Part shown: piece after piece, positions 1 to 13,400 of the stretch
Layout of the letters: each line of letters starts with the position of its first letter
How positions within the stretch are numbered: position 1 is the first letter of the stretch
Assembly: GCF_032854445.1 (NCBI RefSeq)
Contig: NC_088300.1
Coordinates: forward strand, 2,542,001 to 2,606,000
Origin: Liolophura sinensis
Taxonomy: Eukaryota > Mollusca > Polyplacophora > Chitonida > Chitonidae
DNA: 64,000 bases
Direction of reading: 5' to 3'
Position numbers and translations under genes: made by a program
Notes under the pieces: model-generated
What the model was told of the DNA's origin: nothing
Database searches by the model: none
The model's input: the letters and a program-made list of their open reading frames with translations, nothing else

Positions 1-214
1 TCAGGATCCTCCAGGTGCGCTTTTGTTGTCGGATTACATGTATATACACTCTAACTATGTCATCTTTGGTTGATTTTAGTTTCAAATGTTCAAATATTCC
101 AAGTATTTTTGTACATAAGCTGACCGAGATACATGTATATAAATCAGTAATTGTATAAGCAGCAAGTTTAGTGACTGTAGGCGACCGACGATGCTCTCTG
201 TACCTTCCCCTTTG

Positions 215-385
215 CGCGGTCTAACGCCCCATGACTATCACTTGTCCTCCACCAACAGCGCCTACATGCACATGCTTAACTTGCCAAAGGTGGGTGTTTT
301 ACCTCCACCCACAGAATTGAACGCCATCGTACAAGTGTAAAACAAAGCTTGAGTGCGACGCTAAATAACAAATAAATATAAATAA
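215..385 (+). mobile_element. SINE fragment, central-domain type (3' part)
   Basis: GTTTTACCTCCACCCACAGA, then GAACGCCATCGTACAAGTG and CTTGAGTGCGACGCTAAATA, with an AAATAAATA tail, resembles the 3' part of the central-domain SINEs at 12688 and 30688. Confidence 0.5.
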
Positions 386-1452
386 GTAGATGTACGTACA
401 AAACCAACTCACGTTTATAGCTGTACATGTATATGTATTCTAATGTGTTTACCATAATCTAACCATAATCTGTTAATCGAATGGACATTGATACTGTTAT
501 ATGTAATATGTAAAACCGTGAGAGCGATAAACACATGAGTTGTAATATCGTAACCATATATGCTGTGTTTAGAAGGAATTCCAATCTCACACTGATTTTC
601 TTTTTTTCTCCTATGATTAAATCACATGGCTGATTGATGGCTAATAGCACCTGTGCTTATAAAACTGTCGGCGAAATGTTTATTTATGCTAAGCACTTCA
701 TGATTCTTAAGATTGTCACATAATTGCTTTAGCCGATCCCAAATGTATATGCGATTATAATTATTAGTGCACTTTTACGCGTCCAAATGTCGTCACGGAG
801 TTATCTGGTGCATGTCACAGGCGAGTGTAGGGCTGTATTCAAACAGGGAGTGGAAGGTTCCGAACAGCCAGGTGGCCAGCGCCATGAAGACTTGTTTGTT
901 CAGGACACTATATACAATCTATATACAGTTAGTTATAACTATACACTACAATTCTTTATCTATGACATTGTGAAAATGAGCAGGTTTCTCATTGGGTTTT
1001 TTATATAATGCCAATTTCTGCTTGTTTTGACACGTGACGGACAGCTATAAAAATTAATCACGAAAATATCTTTCTTTCCATTTTTTTTACATTGTCAGCT
1101 ATATTTTTTAACATAGGGGATGTCAAAAGAGTTTGAATTCAAAGGGAACTTAAACTCTAAGCACGTGAAAGCATGACTGTGATTTAGGGCAAAGATGAGT
1201 GGTACAGGGTATGTAGTGGCCGTGTAGGCTGTTGGTCCGTACGAGGGGTTCAAGGTTCGAATGAGTGAACGAATGCTTATTGTGTTTGACATTGGCAGTA
1301 CTTAAATCAGTTACATTGCAATGAAAGCATGTTGGAGCTAGGACACGAGAATGGAGATGAGAATGATAACACCCAATATCAGAGGAAAGTGAACCTTAGC
1401 GTGATATATAGGAAAAATATATCGTGATCAATTGAATGTAACATGTGTATTA
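386..1452. other. No gene recognised
   Basis: A+T-rich sequence with only short frames. A possible tRNA-like B box (GGTTCAAGGTTCGAAT, near 1246) may be a SINE relic. Confidence 0.6.
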
Positions 1453-2772
1453 ACAAAGGTCGGTTTCTATCATTTGTTTCATGTCAAATAATGTCCCAGG
1501 CAATTCCTACCGACGAAGGTCGGTTAATTACATTTGTTTCATATCAGATAATGTCCCAGGCAATTCCTACTGACGAAGGTCGGTTTATTACATTTGTTTC
1601 ATGTCAGATAATGTGCCAGGTAATTCCTACTGACGAAGGTCGGTTTATTACATTTGTTTCATGTCAGATAATGTCCCAGGCAATTCCTACTGACGAAGGT
1701 CAGTTTTTATCATTTGTTTCATGTCAGATAATGTCCCAGGAAATTCCTACTGACGAAAGTCGGTTTATTAAATTTGTTTTTTTATCAGATAATGTCCCAG
1801 GCAATTCCTACTGACGAAGGTCAGTTTTTATCATTTGTTTCATGTCAGATAATGTCCCAGGCAATTCCTACTGACGAAGGTCGGTTTATTACATTTGTTT
1901 CATGTCAGATAATGTGCCAGGTAATTCCTACTGACGAAGGTCGGTTTATTACATTTGTTTCATGTCAGATAATGTCCCAGGCAATTCCTACTGACGAAGG
2001 TCAGTTTTTATCATTTGTTTCATGTCAGATAATGTCCCAAGAAATTCCTACTGACGAAAGTCGGTTTATTACATTTGTTTCATGTCAGATAATGTCCCAG
2101 GCAATTCCTACTGACGAAAGTCGGTTTATTACATTTGTTTTTTTATCAGATAATGTCCCAGGCAATTCCTACTGACGAAGGTCAGTTTTTATCATTTGTT
2201 TCATGTCAGATAATGTCCCAGGCAATTCCTACTGACGAAGGTCGGTTTATTACCTTTGTTTCATGTCAGATAATGTCCCAGGCAATTCCTACTGACGAAA
2301 GTCGGTTTATTACATTTGTTTTTTTGTCAGATAATGTCCCAGGCAATTCCTACTGGCGAAGGTCAGTTTTTATCATTTGTTTCATGTCAGATAATGTCCC
2401 AGGCAATTCCTACTGACGAAGGTCAGTTTTTATCATTTGTTTCATGTCAGATAATGTCCCAGGCAATTCCTATTGACGAAACTCGGTTTATTACATTTGT
2501 TTCATGTCAGATAATGTCCCAGGCAATTCCTACTGACGAAAGTCGGTTTATTACATTTGTTTCATGTCAGATAATGTCCCAGGCAATTCCTACTGACGAA
2601 GGTCGGTTTATTACATTTGTTTCATGTCAGATAATGTCCCAGGCAATTCCTACCGACGAAGGTCAGTTTTTATCATTTGTTTCATGTCAGATGATTTGCC
2701 AGGCAATTCCTACTGACGAAGGTCGGTTTATTACATTTGTTTCATATCAAATAAAGTCATGAATTTCCTACT
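1453..2772. repeat. 60-bp minisatellite, about 22 copies
   Basis: The unit contains ATAATGTCCCAGGCAATTCC and GACGAAGGTCGGTTTATTAC. Most units are 60 bp; a few have a longer T run and are 61 bp. Variant units recur in the same order every 300-301 bp (five units), a higher-order repeat. The long open frames across it (20-residue FITFVSCQIMSQAIPTDEGR type) follow from the unit length being divisible by three. Confidence 0.97.
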
Positions 2773-2877
2773 GTCCTACTAACAGAGGTTGGCCAGTTTG
2801 TCATACATTGGTCCATGACTGAAGCACGTATGTCTTCTTGCCTATGTGATGAAGGCTTGTGGACAAACAGATAAAGT

Positions 2878-4296
2878 TTTACCCATGTATTACAAGAGAT
2901 TTCTCATTGCGCCATTATTTACCTGTGTATTACAAGAGAGTTTTCATTGGGCCATTATTTACCTATGTATCACAAGAGAGTTTTCATTGGGCCATTATTT
3001 ACATATGTATTACAAGAGAGTTCATGTTGCGCCATTATTTACCTATGTATTACAAGAGAGTCCTCATTGCACCATTATTTACCCATGTATTACAAAAGAG
3101 TCATCATTGCACCATTGTTTACCGGTGTATTACAAGAGGATTCTCATTGCGCCATCATTTACCTATGTATTACAAAAGAGTTCCCATTGTGCCATTATTT
3201 ACCTTTGCGTGACGAGAGTTCTCATTGGGCCATTATTTACCTATGTATTATCAGAGAGTCATCATTAAGCCATTATATACCCATGTATTACAAAAGAGTC
3301 CTCATTGCACCATTATTTACTCATGTGTGACAAGACAGTTCTCATTGGGCCATTATTTACCTATGTATTATCAGAGAGTCATCATTAAGCCATTATATAC
3401 CCATGTATTACAAAAGAGTCCTCATTGCACCATTATTTACCCATGTATTACAAAAGAGTCATCATTGCACCATTATTTACTCATGTGTGACAAGACAGTT
3501 CTCATTGGGCCATTATTTACATATGTATTACAAGAGAGTTTTCATTGGGCCATTGTTTACCGGTGTATTACAAGAGAGTTTTCATTGGGCCATTATTTAC
3601 CTATGTATCACAAGAGAGTTTTCATTGGGCCATTATTTAGCTGTGTATTACAAGAGAGTTCTCATTGGGCCATTATTTACCTATGTATTACAAGAGAGTT
3701 TTCATTGGGCCATTATTTACCTATGTATTACAAGAGAGTTTTCATTGGGCCATTATTTAGCTGTGTATTACAAGAGAGTTTTCATTGCGCCATTATTTAC
3801 CCATGTATTACAAGAGAGTCCTCATTGCACCATTATTTACCCATGTATTACAAAAGAGTCATCATTGCACCATTGTTTACCGGTGTATTACAAGAGGATT
3901 CTCACTGCGCCATCATTTACCTATGTATTACAAAAGAGTTCTCATTGTGCCATTATTTACCTTTGTATGACGAGAGTTCTCATTGGGCCATTATTTACCT
4001 ATGCATTACAAGAGAGTTCTCATTACGCCATTATTTACCTGTGTATTACAAGAGAGTTCTCATTGGGCCATTATTTACCTTTGTATGACAAGAGAGTTCT
4101 CATTACGCCATTATTTACCCGTGTATTACAAGAGAGTTTTCATTGCGCCATTATTTACCTGTGTATTACAAGAGAGTCCTTATTGCGCCATTATTTACCT
4201 ATGTATGACAAGAGAGTCCTCATTGCGCCATTATTTACCTGTTTATTACAAGAGAGTCCTCATTGCGCCATTATTTACCTATGTATTATTAGAGAA
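2878..4296. repeat. 40-bp minisatellite, about 35 copies
   Basis: The unit contains CCATTATTTACCTATGTATT followed by ACAAGAGAGTTCTCATTG. Blocks of three units (120 bp) are duplicated near 3230 and 3350, and a block near 3040-3230 returns near 3800-3990, so the array grew by block duplication. Frames up to 324 codons are open only because stops are absent from the unit. Confidence 0.97.
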
Positions 4297-4365
4297 CGCC
4301 TTGGACTTGAGTCGCCTATGGTCCGCCATTATTCACAAAGAGTATACGGTAGAACAGAAAATGGG

Positions 4366-4707
4366 GTGAGTGAGTAAGTGAGTGTTTGGGGTTTAACTTA
4401 AACCCCAATTTAGTACTTAACAATTTTTTAGTCATGTGACGACGAAGGAGTTCTTAGAGTTCATGTAATGTGCCTCCTTGCAGCGCAGGACGGATTTCGA
4501 CCGCTCTTTAATCTGGTGTTGCTTCACTGAGACGACTTACTAAAGGCAAGTAAGGCGCCCCATCCGTGCCATTATACTGATACGGGTCAAACCAGTCGTT
4601 GCACTGCCCCTTAATGCTGAACGCCAAGCGAGGAAGGTACAACTTCCTCTTTTAAGGTCTAGGTGTGACCCGACCCAGGACTGAGCCAAGATCTACCGCT
4701 CCCGAAC
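4366..4707 (-). mobile_element. SINE, CACT-tailed type (near full length)
   Basis: Read on the minus strand, it ends in AAACCCCAAACACTCACT. It contains the same GACTTACTAAAG/GGTGTTGCTTCACTGAGACG body as the copy at 38640, and the segment with the TATACTGATACGGGTCAAAC block. The head near 4640-4707 holds degenerate promoter-like text. It abuts the right side of the 40-bp array. Confidence 0.75.
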
Positions 4708-6253
4708 AGAAAATAGAGGCATGGCATTCTTTATATTGTGTATATGCCCATTAATATGCGTTCTTTGGAGACTTTTTTCTCTTATTTTAATGAATACCGG
4801 TAAGCATTATTAAAGGAAATAAAACCTGAGATGATTGTGTGAAGATGGCGTGAAGTACTGACTCCACGAGGCGTGCATGACATGGGCTGTATCCAAGTGA
4901 GACAGGTGAGCAACCTGTTTGCAATCAATCTCTGCGCTTGCGTGGTATTCTCGGACGAACCATGACCAATTGACATAGTTTTGTCTAACGCATATATGTC
5001 TCTAACTTAAAGCATTTAAAGCATCAGCTGCAAAATATTAAAATAAACACGAAAAGTACCAGAGCAGATGTAGGTCTACATGTTTCAGCGTAGGATCTAA
5101 CGAAAGTAAACAAATTTTATAGTAAACAGGAGTTTATCCAAGGCTAATGCCGATCTTAAGCTGATGAAAGCGGCTTAAGCCCAGTTTAAGATGGGTAAAT
5201 AGACAAGGATATTCGTGGGATTATCGGCTAATCTCTTAAGTGAGGTTTTCACAAACAAACATGGCAAATGGACATGTTTTCAGCTTAATTTAGTCAGTTA
5301 TTGGGAAGTTTTTTGCCCTCGCTAAGTTCTACCATTTGTTGACAGGTAGGCGACCACAAACATCGAGTGTATAAATAGAGTACTAAAGCCAGCTCTCGGC
5401 ACGACGTTTTCAACTTCTAATTACGTCTGACATACATTTTAAAAGGGGACAAGCAAAACACAAAGACTTCTGGTAAATAAGGGTCAAAAAACATAAATCA
5501 CAGCACAGGGTGAAGGCATCGCGAACATGCTATATACTGCCACTGTGAATTGCATCAAGACTGGTTTGGTCCAGCAAATAATACACAAATACACAACTGA
5601 CACACTCAGACCGACCGTCTCGTGAACTTATACCTGTACTGGTAATGGCAGCTTCAGGCCATCGTGTACAAAACGTGAGAGGATGATCTTGTTGAAAATC
5701 TCCAGAACCAGTTTGAATAAACTCTTGAGTTAATGTTCAGACTTGTGCATTATGTACCAGGACAGTTGTTGGGTATAATGAGCTTATAAGTGCATCGTTT
5801 ATACATGTTATCCAATACACTAAGTGGCGTATGAAAACTTGTAAACGTAGAGAGGACAAAGTACTTAGTTGTGTAATATTATATGTGTTCAACAGTCCAT
5901 TGCTCTGTAGGGCTATGACAAAATATTACCAGTCACGCGCGTCAGGCAAATGGCATAAATATAGGTGCTTAGATCACGGCAGATACACATGCAGGTTTGC
6001 TTTTAGATATTTAATTGACATAAGTCTATGTCGAAAATAAAAACATTCCGAAACGTTTAGCTGCAATTTACTTGAGACAGACAAAGTTATAAAGGCTTCG
6101 TTCCCGATCTTTGTTTGTCCTATCTGGCTTTAATAAGTAAGTTCTCAATCATTATGGAAACATGCCAGACTAACAATTGCACGTCAGATCCATCTCTCAC
6201 AACAACCCTCAACAACAACAACAAAAAAACAACTACCTGGTCAGCGAGTCACT
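4708..6253. other. No gene recognised
   Basis: Unique-looking A+T-rich sequence. I searched it for the missing exon 1 of gene A (a P-loop followed by switch I and GT) and saw none. Confidence 0.6.
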
Positions 6254-7779
6254 GGCCATGACTTATATGGGGTCGATTCCACATCTATGGGTACCAGGAT
6301 GGGCCATGACTTATTCGGGGCCGATTCTACATCTATGGGTACCAGGATCGCCCATGACTTATATGGGGCCGGTTCCACATCTATGGCTACCTGGATGGCG
6401 CCATGACTTATCTGAGGCCGGTTCCACATGTATGACTTCCTGGATGACCCTTGACTTATATGACCCTTGTCGATTCCACATTTATGGGTACCTGGATCGC
6501 CCATGACTTATCTGGGGCCGATTCCACATTTATGGGTACCAGGATCGCCCATGACTTATCTGGGGCCGATTCCACATTTATGGGTACCAGGATCGCCCAT
6601 GACCTATCTGGGGCCGATTCCACATCTATGGGTACCAGGATGACCCATGACTTATATGGGGTCGATTCAACATTTATGGGTACCTGGATCGCCCATGACT
6701 TATCCGGGGCCGATTCCACATTTATGGGTACCAGGATCGCCCATGACTTACCTGGGGCCGGTTCCACATTTATGGGTACCTGGATCGCCCATGACTTATC
6801 TGAGACCGGTTCCACATCTATGACTAGCTGGATGGGCCATGACTTATCTGGGGCCGATTCCACATCTATGGCTACCTGGATGACCCATGACTTATATGGG
6901 GTCGATTCCAAATTTATGGGTACCAAGATCGCCCATAACATATGGGGCCGGTTCCACATCTATGACTGGCAGGATTGCCCATGACTTATCTGGGGCCGAT
7001 TCCACATCTATGGGTACCAGGATGGGCCATGACTTATCTGGAACCGATTCCACATTTATGGGTACCAGGATCGCCCATGACTTATCTGGGACCGATTCCA
7101 CATTTATGGGTACCAGGATCGCCCATGACTTATCTGAGGCCGGTTCCACATTTATGGGTACCAGGATCACCCATGACTTATCTGGGGCAGGTTCCACATT
7201 TATGGGTACCAGGATCGCCGATGATTTATTTGGGAGCGATTCCACATTTATGGGTACCAGGATCACCCATAACTTATCTGTGGCGGATTCCACATCTATG
7301 GGTACCTGGATCGCCCATGACTTATCTGGGGTCGGTTCCACATTTATGGGTTCCAGGATCGCCCATGACTTATCTGGGGCCGATTCCACATCTGTGGGTA
7401 CCAGGATGGTCCATGACTTATCTGGGGCCGATTCCACATCTGTGGGTATCAGGATCGCCCATGACTTATCTGGGGCCGGTTCCACATTTATGGGTACCAG
7501 GATCGCCCATGACTTATCCGGGGCCAATTCCACATTTATGGGTACCAGGATCGCCGATGACTTATTCGGGGCCGATTCCACATTTATGGGTAGCAGGATC
7601 GCCCATGACTTATCTGGGACCGATTCCACATTTATGGGTACCAGGATCACCCATAACTTATCTGTGGCGGATTCCACATCTATGGGTACCAGGATCGCCC
7701 ATGACTTATCTGGGGTCGGTTCCACATTTATGGGTTCCAGGATCGCCCATGACTTATCTGGGGCCGATTCCACATCTGT
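6254..7779. repeat. 48-bp minisatellite, about 32 copies
   Basis: The unit contains ATGACTTATCTGGGGCCGAT and TCCACATTTATGGGTACCAG. The period of 48 is divisible by three and most units contain GGTACC. Two plus frames and one minus frame stay open for 160-320 codons. Copies differ by scattered substitutions, so the array is moderately old. Confidence 0.97.
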
Positions 7780-8160
7780 AGCGTTAAATCAAAGTTTAAA
7801 TCCTTATCACGATGCTCAGTTTTTGATAGTGGAAGTTGAAATGATTTAAGATAACATTTATGACGTAGTCAAAATTTCAACTTTCTATAGCCCTAATGCA
7901 TGCTTTAAAGTCGTATCTCAAATTTTTAGCTTCAGTCAGAAATGGCTGAGTGGAACAAACCCCTGACAACTATCAGTGTGACTGAAAATTGTTTTATTGA
8001 TCATTTAACTCTAATTAAGTAATTACAAATGATGTCTTTTAGACAACTGTTTCAGCTAATGCAGAGTGATTTGACACGGTCCCGCCTGAAAATACATAGC
8101 TCGCAATAAGCTTGTAAGATGTGACCCAGCCAATTTCAAATGCGACTTTTCATGTAGCTG
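7780..8160. other. No gene recognised
   Basis: Spacer between two minisatellites. Nothing supported on either strand. Confidence 0.6.
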
Positions 8161-8570
8161 TTAGTCTATCCAGCTGGATGAAGATATCAGTCTATTCAGC
8201 TGGACATAGATATCAGCCTGTTCAGCTGGATACCGATATCAGTCTGTTCTGCTAGATGTAGATATCAGCCTATTCAGCTGGGTGAAGATATCAGTCTATT
8301 CAGCTGGATATAGATGTCAGCCTATTCAGCTGGATGCAGATATCAGTCTGTTCTGCTAGATGTAGATATCAGTCTGTTCTGTTGGATGTATATATCAGCC
8401 AAATGAGTTAGATGAAGATATCAGTCTATTCAGCTGGATGTAGGTATCAGCCTATTTCGCTTTGTGCATGTATTTATTCAGCTGGACATTAGACTCAGCT
8501 TTTTAAACTGGGAGTTTATTCAGCTTTATGTATATATAAGCCTATTGGGCTGCATATAGATGTCAGCCAA
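8161..8570. repeat. 26-bp degenerate minisatellite, about 15 copies
   Basis: The unit resembles TATTCAGCTGGATGTAGATA plus TCAGCC. Copies become more divergent toward the right edge, as expected for an array decaying at one end. Confidence 0.9.
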
Positions 8571-8627
8571 TTCATTCATTCATTTGAAGACTATGTTACA
8601 CATACTTATCCTGTAGTTGTATCAGAG

Positions 8628-9354
8628 CTGGAGTGTCAATGTAACTACACAAGAGCATGTTGTTATATGCCTGGGCTGACGAACTGGAGTGTCAATGTAA
8701 CTACACAAGAGCAAGTTGTTATATGTATGGGCTGACGAACTGGAGTGTCAATGTAACTACACAAGAGCATGTTGTTATACGTATGGGCTGACGAACTGGA
8801 GTGTCAATGTAACTACACAAGAGCATGTTGTTATACGTATGGGCTGACGAACTGGAGTGTCAGTGTAACTACACAAGAGCATGTTGTTATACGTATGGGC
8901 TGACGAACTGGAGTGTCAATGTAACTACACAAGAGCATGTTGTTATATGTATGGGCTGACGAACTGGAGTGTCAATGTAACTACACAAGAGCATGTTGTT
9001 ATACGTATGGGCTGACGAACTGGAGTGTCAGTGTAACTACACAAGAGTATGTTGTTATACGTATGGGCTGACGAACTGGAGAGTCAGTGTAACTACACAA
9101 GAGCATGTTGTTATACGTATGGGCTGACGAACTGGAGTGTCAATGTAACTACACAAGAGCATGTTGTTATATGTATGGGCTGACGAACTGGATTGTCAAT
9201 GTAACTACACAAGAGCATGTTGTTATATGTATGGGCTGACGAACTGGAGTGTCAATGTAACTACACAAGAGCATGTTGTTATATGTATGGGCTGACGAAC
9301 TGGAGTGTCAATGTAACTACACAAGAGCATGTTGTTATATATCTGGGCTGACGA
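8628..9354. repeat. 56-bp minisatellite, 13 copies, highly uniform
   Basis: The unit starts CTGGAGTGTCAATGTAACTA and ends GTATGGGCTGACGAA. Units differ by only a few bases, which marks this as one of the youngest arrays in the window. Confidence 0.97.
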
Positions 9355-10498
9355 AGTACGACACATTTACAGGACAATTAGTTCAGTCAGATTAATTTTT
9401 TTATAGTGTACAGAAATTCGTGTTCGTTGTCCTCGGAGGCGGCCATCGGTATTTAGGAAGCTGCATGGTTTATGTGGACATAATCTGTCAAATGATACTT
9501 AATATAATACGTCAGGGAAATCGTTCTGTTGTCCAGTCACACGCCTAACAAAACCAGGGGATTAAGGCGTTAGCACACACTATCAGTCTTGGCTACCATT
9601 GTTAGAATCCAGGTCAAAAGTTCGACCCTAGTTGATCACGATTTGAGATTTTTAGTAGTGCCCTTCTCCGTGAGCTACTGTATACATCACATCACCACAC
9701 AGTACATATATATACTTAGTTCACATCTTACTTGTCAGTTTAATCCATTACGTGCTCGTCCATGGGGTATGTAGGAGCCCTGCGTATTTTAACCACTGGA
9801 ACAATGCAAAATTTATGCAATACTTTATGGATGTCCTGTATACATATTTGCAGGCCATCCATTGTCATGCACAAACGTACTATCTGCTCAGTTTGAACGC
9901 ACCCCTCAAATATGCCTTTAGTACATATAGAGACACTAACACATTTCACAGAATTAACCAAGCGTGTGAATAGCCACGTGCTCCTCACATTGTGAATGCA
10001 GCGGAAATGATATTGTGTCACACTTTAGGGGTATTTTTATAAACCATATAAACTACAGACCAAAAAACATTTATAACACCTGCCTGCCAAAGTTAATTCC
10101 ATTACCTTACAGGAAAATGCAACACAAATAAGACAGTGTTAATGTTTTGAATAGCTTGAATGTATGCGACACTTTAAACCTACATGACCCGCAAATTACC
10201 GCTGAGCAATCATTTAAATTATATAGTCTTACGTATGGTGGGTCTAACTGAACATATTTGTAAGAAACGCATAAAAGTTATTATAAAAATAGATTGTATA
10301 TAGAATGGTAATATGTCTGAAAACATTGCTTTGACTTTACTATCGATCAAACAAAAAAAACAGTCATTAATTTGTTACGCCAGTGCACATCTATAAAACA
10401 AAGGATACATATAATGTCACATATATAATCTTGTATGTACACTTGAACTCGTTGGTTGTATTGTTATTGTATTTTTTTCTTGTTTTATGTTTTTTTAG
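9355..10498. other. Intron 1 or upstream of gene A
   Basis: No P-loop exon is visible. Overlapping short frames at 9740-10021 on both strands look like chance. A T-rich tract precedes the exon 2 acceptor. Confidence 0.55.
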
Positions 10499-13400
10499 TT
10501 ACCATGGATATGAATAATCAGAGCTGCAATGTTGGACTCTACGACACAGCTGGTCAGGTCGGTTCACAAACTTGTTTATCTCTGGGTTGAAACATACGTG
10601 TATTGCTGTTCCAGAAAGCATTTTTGTTTTTATAGACTGGAGAATGCACACCCCTCCCATCCCCAAGCAAATGCATAAGGTCACAAAAAAGAGAAGCTTT
10701 GTGCCGTTTTCACTGTTTCACATACGGAAATTATTTTAATGGTTGCTGTTTTTGTTATATTTGCGAGTCTATGCCTCAAAGACGAGCTGTTTAAATGTAA
10801 AATACAAACTTTGGTGAAATAAATGTGTAAATGACATTTCCATTGTACACTTTTTATTATGTCTACACCGAATAAAAATCACACGCTCATTGCTTATGAC
10901 CTTATGGACATGGAAGGCGAAATACAGGCATATAAGGGGCAATATGGACATAGAGGGCAATACTGACATACAGGAGGAAATACAGACATACAGGAGGGAA
11001 TGCAGATATACAGGCGGATAGAGACATACAGGGGGAAATACAGACATACAAGGGACAATAGGGACATAGAGGGCAATACTGACATACAGGAGGAAATACA
11101 GACATACAGGGGGATACAGATATACAGGGGGAAATACGGACATAGAGAACAATACTGACATACAGGAGGAAATACAGACACACAGGAGGGAATACAGACA
11201 TACAGGGGGAAATACAGACATACAGGTGGATAGAGACATACAGGGGGAAACACAGACATACAAGGGACAATAGGGACATAGAGGGCAATACTGACATACA
11301 GGAGGAAATACAGACATACAGGGGGATACAGATATACAGGAGGGAATACAGACATACAGGTGGATAGAGACATACAGGGGGAAATACAGACATACAAGGG
11401 ACAATACGGACATAGAGAACAATATTGACATACAGGAGGAAATACAGACACACAGGAGGGAATAAAGACATACAGGGGGGAAAACAGACATACAAGGGGC
11501 AATACAGACATACAGGGAGAAATACAGACACACAGAGAGGAATACAGACATACAGGAGAGAATACAGACATACAGGAGAAAACACAGACATACAGGGGGA
11601 AATACAGACATACAAGGGGCAATACGGACATAGAGAGTAATACTGACATACAGCAGGAAAATACAAACATACAGGGGGAATACTGACATACAGAAGGAAG
11701 TACAGACATACAGAGGGAAATACAGACATACGGGGGGGGAATACAGACATACAGGGGAGAATACGGTCATACAGGGAGAAATACAGACATACAGGGGCAA
11801 ATACAGACATACAGGTGGAAATACAGACATATAGCAGGGGAATACGGACATACAGGGGGGAACACGGAAATACAGGGGGGGGGGGGGGGGGATAGACATA
11901 CGGAGGGAATACAGATATAAAGGAGGGAATACAGACATACAGGGGAAATACAGACATACAGGAACAAATACAAATATACAGGGGAATATAGACATACAAG
12001 GGGATATAGACGGATATAGACTTATAGACATGTAAACGGTGATTCCTTTTCAAAGAGTTTACTTCGTCTAACACCCTCTGCATAAACTCATGTACCTTTC
12101 TTATCTTACCAACAGAACTTGTATGTATCACTATTTGAATTAAGACAAACACACGTATGGTAAAAAAAAATGCCCCTTGGTCAGTTGTTTTGATTGTTCT
12201 TGTGCAATGCATGTCAACGGCATACTTTTTGTTCTCTTTGGATCGACATGGTATCAAAACTAAGTTTACTTTTATGGGTATAGTTAGCTTATTAGTCATG
12301 TGTTCTCGTTGATTTCGTGCGACACGGGTTGACGAACTGCGTGCCAGGATGTGGAAGCTATCGCATTCCTGACAGACAGTCTGTGTTTCCAGTTCGTTAT
12401 TCAGATACCAGCAATTACGTCACTACATGTAAACAGAGGTCACAGACGTCAAACATATATCACACAGCTCAGCATCAAAGAAAACCACCGATCCTTAATG
12501 CGTCAGTGTGTAGAAAAGTGGTCAGACTCAAGTGAAACATATTGCCTTACGTTCATGAATGTTCTAAGAGACTTGTAACACTACCCCTGACATTTGAAAT
12601 GTTACCAAGATTTGCATTAAACTTAACGAACATTGTGTACAGTCTGGCGTGTATATATAACGTCTATAGTTATCTCTTCCATATAAAGCGCAGCACAATG
12701 ACCCAGGAGCCTTTCACCAATGCGGTCGCTGTGAGTTCAAGTCCAGCTCATGCTGGCGTCCTCTCCGATCGTACGTGGGAAGGTTGCAAGCAGTCTGTTG
12801 ATGGTCCGTGGGTTTCTTCGGTTCCCTCCACCATAATGCTGACCGCCGTCGTATAAATGAAAATATTCTTGAGTACGGCGGAAAACTATCCTATCAAAAT
12901 AAACAAATGCATACTAAAGCCCCACGCAGTACTCTTTAGTTATAAAATCGCTCATCCATGCGTCTGCGGTTCCTTTTTTTTACAGTGTAATTTATTAGTG
13001 TATACATCACTTATCGCGGTGAATTTAACGCTTTACTGTTATCTGCTCTTGATCTCATCACACAGTAAATAGACAATGTTCCAACGGGTGGGGTGGGGAC
13101 CTATCTGCAGATCGGAACCTCTGAATAACAATCAAACAATCTGAACAGCTCAGCTACCCCACAGCTACATGATGTCACTTCGTGGGTATGCCTAGCCACG
13201 GGTTATGGAGGCTTTTTTATGACAGAAAACTGTCCCCAAATGACCTGACGTTACTTAGTGTTGACAATGATAAATAGACCTCAGTGTTTGTTTCCAAGAG
13301 ATAAAAAGTCTATGGTTAAAAATACAAGCTATAGGTCAAACTTTGATGATCAGAGAGGAAGTTTCTCCTACTGAATGAGGTCGATGAAATGTACACGTTC

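Noticed and set aside
1443-2762. 20-residue repeat protein with IMSQAIPTDEG units
   Set aside because: The period of 60 bp keeps the frame open by itself; 61-bp units break it, so there is no selection for the frame.
3225-4377. Plus-strand frames of 287 and 324 codons with YYKRV and HYLPM repeats
   Set aside because: Two overlapping frames over a 40-bp minisatellite. The amino-acid repeat follows the DNA repeat, and no start, splice or family signal exists.
6887-7849. Overlapping 268-320 codon frames on both strands
   Set aside because: By-product of the 48-bp minisatellite. Kept only as a question in the findings.
8628-9354. CRISPR array
   Set aside because: Repeats are directly adjacent without unique spacers, and the genome is animal.
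10769-12299. Minus-strand frames of 271-465 codons rich in Cys, Pro, Leu and Ser
   Set aside because: They lie over a 20-bp tandem repeat whose antisense lacks stops, and several frames overlap. They are not genes.
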